Assembly (NCBI GenBank): GCA_024196135.1 | Contig: JAMQCK010000301.1 | Span: forward strand, 1 to 29,948 | DNA from: Pleurotus ostreatus/Saccharomyces cerevisiae fusant | Taxonomy: Eukaryota > Opisthokonta | Direction: 5' to 3' | DNA length: 29,948 nt | Made by a program: the position numbers and the translations under genes | The notes under the pieces: generated by a model | Told to the model about the DNA's origin: nothing | Databases searched by the model: none | Seen by the model: only the letters and a program-made list of their open reading frames with translations | Part shown: positions 27,593 to 29,948 of the stretch, piece by piece | Layout of the letters: each line of letters begins with the position of its first letter | Position numbering within the stretch: position 1 is the first letter of the stretch

Positions 27593-29948
27593 CTACGACC
27601 GCCCACCCTTCTTCTTCTTGTTGACCACCTTGAAGCCTCCCCACTCAGGCTGCGTCGGCTTCGGCTGCGACTTGACCACGTCCGCGATCGACACCGGCTT
27701 CGCCGAGCTCGTGCCCGCCGCGCGCGACGCCACGTCCGCCTTGCGCTTGCTCGCGAACTCGGACGCGAACCGCCGGCCGTCCATCGTCGTGCTGTTGGCG
27801 TAGATGACCTCCTGGATAAGCTCGAGCGTCGCGGGCTGGCTGATGTCCTCGACGGGGAACGTCGTGAGCATCGTCATGATCTCCTCGGCTGGGAACGATG
27901 TTAGCACGCAAGAATATACCGGCGAAACACGACCCTGCGCACCATTGACAGACGCGTTGAGGCCGCGGCTGAGTGAATCGTACAACCACTTGAGGAAATC
28001 GCTCGATGGCGTCGTGTCGCGGATGACCGGGGCCGGCTTGGGCGGTGCCGGAGCAGGAGGTTTGGGCGCCGGAGCACCGTTTACCTTCGCAGCTGCCGAA
28101 GGGGCGCCGGTGCTCGCAGTCTGTGTGGGGGTAGGCCGAGGAGCCACCGGCGTCGTGACCTTCCCGCCAGAACCGACCGTCGACCAGACGCTCTGCTGCG
28201 GCGGGGGAGTGCTCTAAAGGTGTACTCGTGAGTAACAATACTGGCGTCTTTTACAGAAATCAACGCACCTTCTGCGTCGTGTCCGCGTACGCGCGACGAG
28301 CAGCAGCAGCCGCGACCGTCTCCTTCGACGCCGTCTTCTTCCGACGCTCCTCCTCCTCCAGAATCTCCTTCATCGTCTTCTTCGCCGGATGGCTCGCCCC
28401 ACCCGTCATCCACGGCGCGCCCGCACCAGGCGTCGACGCCGGGCTTCCCGCCGCTGCCTCCTTCGGCGCAGCCGAGCCTCGCCCACCAGCCTGCGACGTC
28501 GGCAGCCCCCACGACGCCGTGAACCCAGCGGCGTCCTCGACGGGGGTAGCCGTCGCTGTCGCCGCCGCGCGCGCCGCGCGCTCGCGCTGCTCCTTCTCCG
28601 CGGCCTTGCGCGCCTCCGCCTGCTTCGCCTCCATCTCCTGGATCTCGCGCAGGCTCAGCGTCACGCCCGACTTCTTCTTGTCGTCGTCCTTCAGCCAGAC
28701 GGGCTTCGGCGCGGCGGACTGCGGCGGCGTCGGGTCGCGCGCGGCCTCTGGCTCGGCGGGCTTGGGGGCGGGCGAGGTGAGGTTGAGCTTCGTGGTGACC
28801 TCCTTGCGCTTGCCCTTCTTGGTGGGTGCAGGCACAGGCGCGGCGCGAGCGGGCTCTTCGGCAGCCGGCGCGGCCTCGACAGGCGAGGGTTGCTGCGGCT
28901 CAGACTCCGTTGGGGCTGGTGCGGAGGTGTCGGCAGTGGCAGCGGTGGCGGCGGAGGTAAGGGAGGGCTCAGGCTCGGGCTGTTGCTGCTGGCGATTGTG
29001 TTGCTCAACGTTGAAATTGGTGAGACCGCTTGTCTCGCCTGGAGCACCCCAGTTGTCTTCGACGACGCCCCGCGACGCAGCGTACCAGCCGCTGCGGTCG
29101 GTCTGAGACGAGGTCACACTGGCGGTACCCCATGGAGCCTGGCCAGAAATAGCGGGCGAGTTGACATTGCTCGACGACGCAGAGTCCGTGCGCCTGATGT
29201 CTGCGGGAGCTGCATGTCTGAGCCAAGGCGAGGAATGCGCACTACCCGAGCCCAGTTGACTTTGTTGGTGGTTCAGAGGAGGCAGCGACGCCGATTGAGG
29301 GAAAGCCCCTTGAGCCTGAGCATACGCAATCGTCGGCGACGGCACGAACTGATGATGCTGTCCCTGCTGCAGCGTCATGCCAGAAGCATTGTTCAGCCCG
29401 CCAAACTCCAGGCTCTGGTACCCCGGCCCCATCCCCCCGAGCCCCGCGTCCTGCGAATTGCTCCGCATGACCCCGCCGAACCCATTCAGCGCCTGCCCGC
29501 CCTGCGCGTACGCCGCAAACCCGGGATCCCCGCGCGCGTCAAAGCCCGTCGACAGCGCGCCGGCGGAGCTCGGCCAGGGCCCCGCGAAGCCGCCGTTGAA
29601 GCCGTGCGCGTCCATGCTGCCCCGCCCGAGCATGCTCGCGCCGTAGCCGGGCCCGCGCATGCCGCCGTCCGCGTCGAACGTGTTCCGCCTGCCCGTGTAC
29701 GCCTGCTCCGGGCCCATGGCGAAGCCCGCGAGGCGGCTGCTGCCAAGCGGGCCGTCGCCTGCCAGCCCTGCGCGTCCGCCGAAGGCGGCTGGATCTGGCG
29801 ATCCGTTGCCGAATCGAGCACCGAGGGAGGACGAGGGCGAGTCGGAGGGTGTAGAGCCGGAGCCAATGTAGGAATCTAGCGTCCCGGTGCGTAGTTGGCG
29901 CACCGGCGCTGGCTGGTACGGGGAGTTGTTGAAGGGGGCCGAATCTGG
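27593..29948 (-). CDS. GYF domain family protein, C-terminal part (5' end outside window)
   Basis: Minus-strand coding runs in from beyond 29948. Exons in the window are 29948-28269, 28213-27943 and 27888-27593, together 748 codons. The reading frame is open to the window edge (PDSAPFNNSPYQPAPVRQL), so no start was assigned. The visible part is low complexity (Gly, Ser, Ala, Pro, Gln) up to a charged helix SLREIQEMEAKQAEARKAAE that leads into a PWG-like segment. It ends with a conserved region, DFLKWLYDSLSRGLN, then EEIMTMLTTFPVEDI, then RRFASEFASKRKADV, and a basic tail KVVNKKKKGGRS. This helix-plus-C-terminal layout is typical of GIGYF/Smy2-type proteins, which bind Pro-rich partners in mRNA repression and vesicle traffic. 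The GYF domain itself would lie outside the window, so the name rests on the tail. The last intron (54 nt) is stop-free. Confidence 0.65.

Noticed and set aside
28389..29879. Open frame of 496 codons on the + strand
   Set aside because: It is antisense to the low-complexity GYF-family exon. The Arg-rich translation reflects mirrored GC-rich codons.

Overview
This is nuclear DNA of a filamentous basidiomycete, most likely an agaricomycete. The genes are dense and cut by many short GT-AG introns (about 45-95 nt). The housekeeping proteins are eukaryotic: a Derlin, a PHO85-type CDK, UTP5, mitochondrial ICP55 and a GYF-family protein. The window also carries five members of the fungal-specific FunK1 protein kinase family, which is expanded in mushroom-forming fungi. 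I see no tRNA, rRNA, CRISPR array or prokaryotic feature. All gene models come from reading splice sites and protein motifs by eye; no transcript or database evidence was available.

Layout: 387-3218 (+) FunK1-1; 3624-6529 (+) FunK1-2; 6832-7873 (+) Derlin; about 8164-9134 a gene-poor stretch bounded by a perfect 26-bp inverted repeat and holding a GC-rich tandem duplication; 9224-11593 (+) secreted PNGase A-like amidase; 11784-13408 (-) FunK1-3, N-terminally truncated; 14132-15562 (-) PHO85-type CDK, divergent from 16022-18432 (+) UTP5; 18907-20333 (+) FunK1-4, truncated and catalytically altered; 21396-24566 (+) FunK1-5; 25217-27292 (-) ICP55-type aminopeptidase; 27593-29948 (-) the C-terminal part of a GYF-family protein whose start lies beyond the window.

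The three full-length FunK1 genes (1, 2, 5) share four introns at identical positions and phases (0, 0, 1, 0). They also share a C-terminal tail with an acidic run and a basic, NLS-like module. FunK1-3 and FunK1-4 begin at the same internal point of the kinase, so they lack the whole N-terminal region and the N-lobe. They share a homologous 5' block instead, and lie as an inverted pair around the CDK/UTP5 genes. FunK1-4 also has HRN in place of the catalytic HRD. Four of the five copies carry a related CACGTGA-type element upstream. The accessory interest of the window is therefore a decaying and recombining kinase family interleaved with conserved housekeeping genes for ER quality control, phosphate/cell-cycle signalling, ribosome biogenesis, mitochondrial N-end processing and GYF-family functions.
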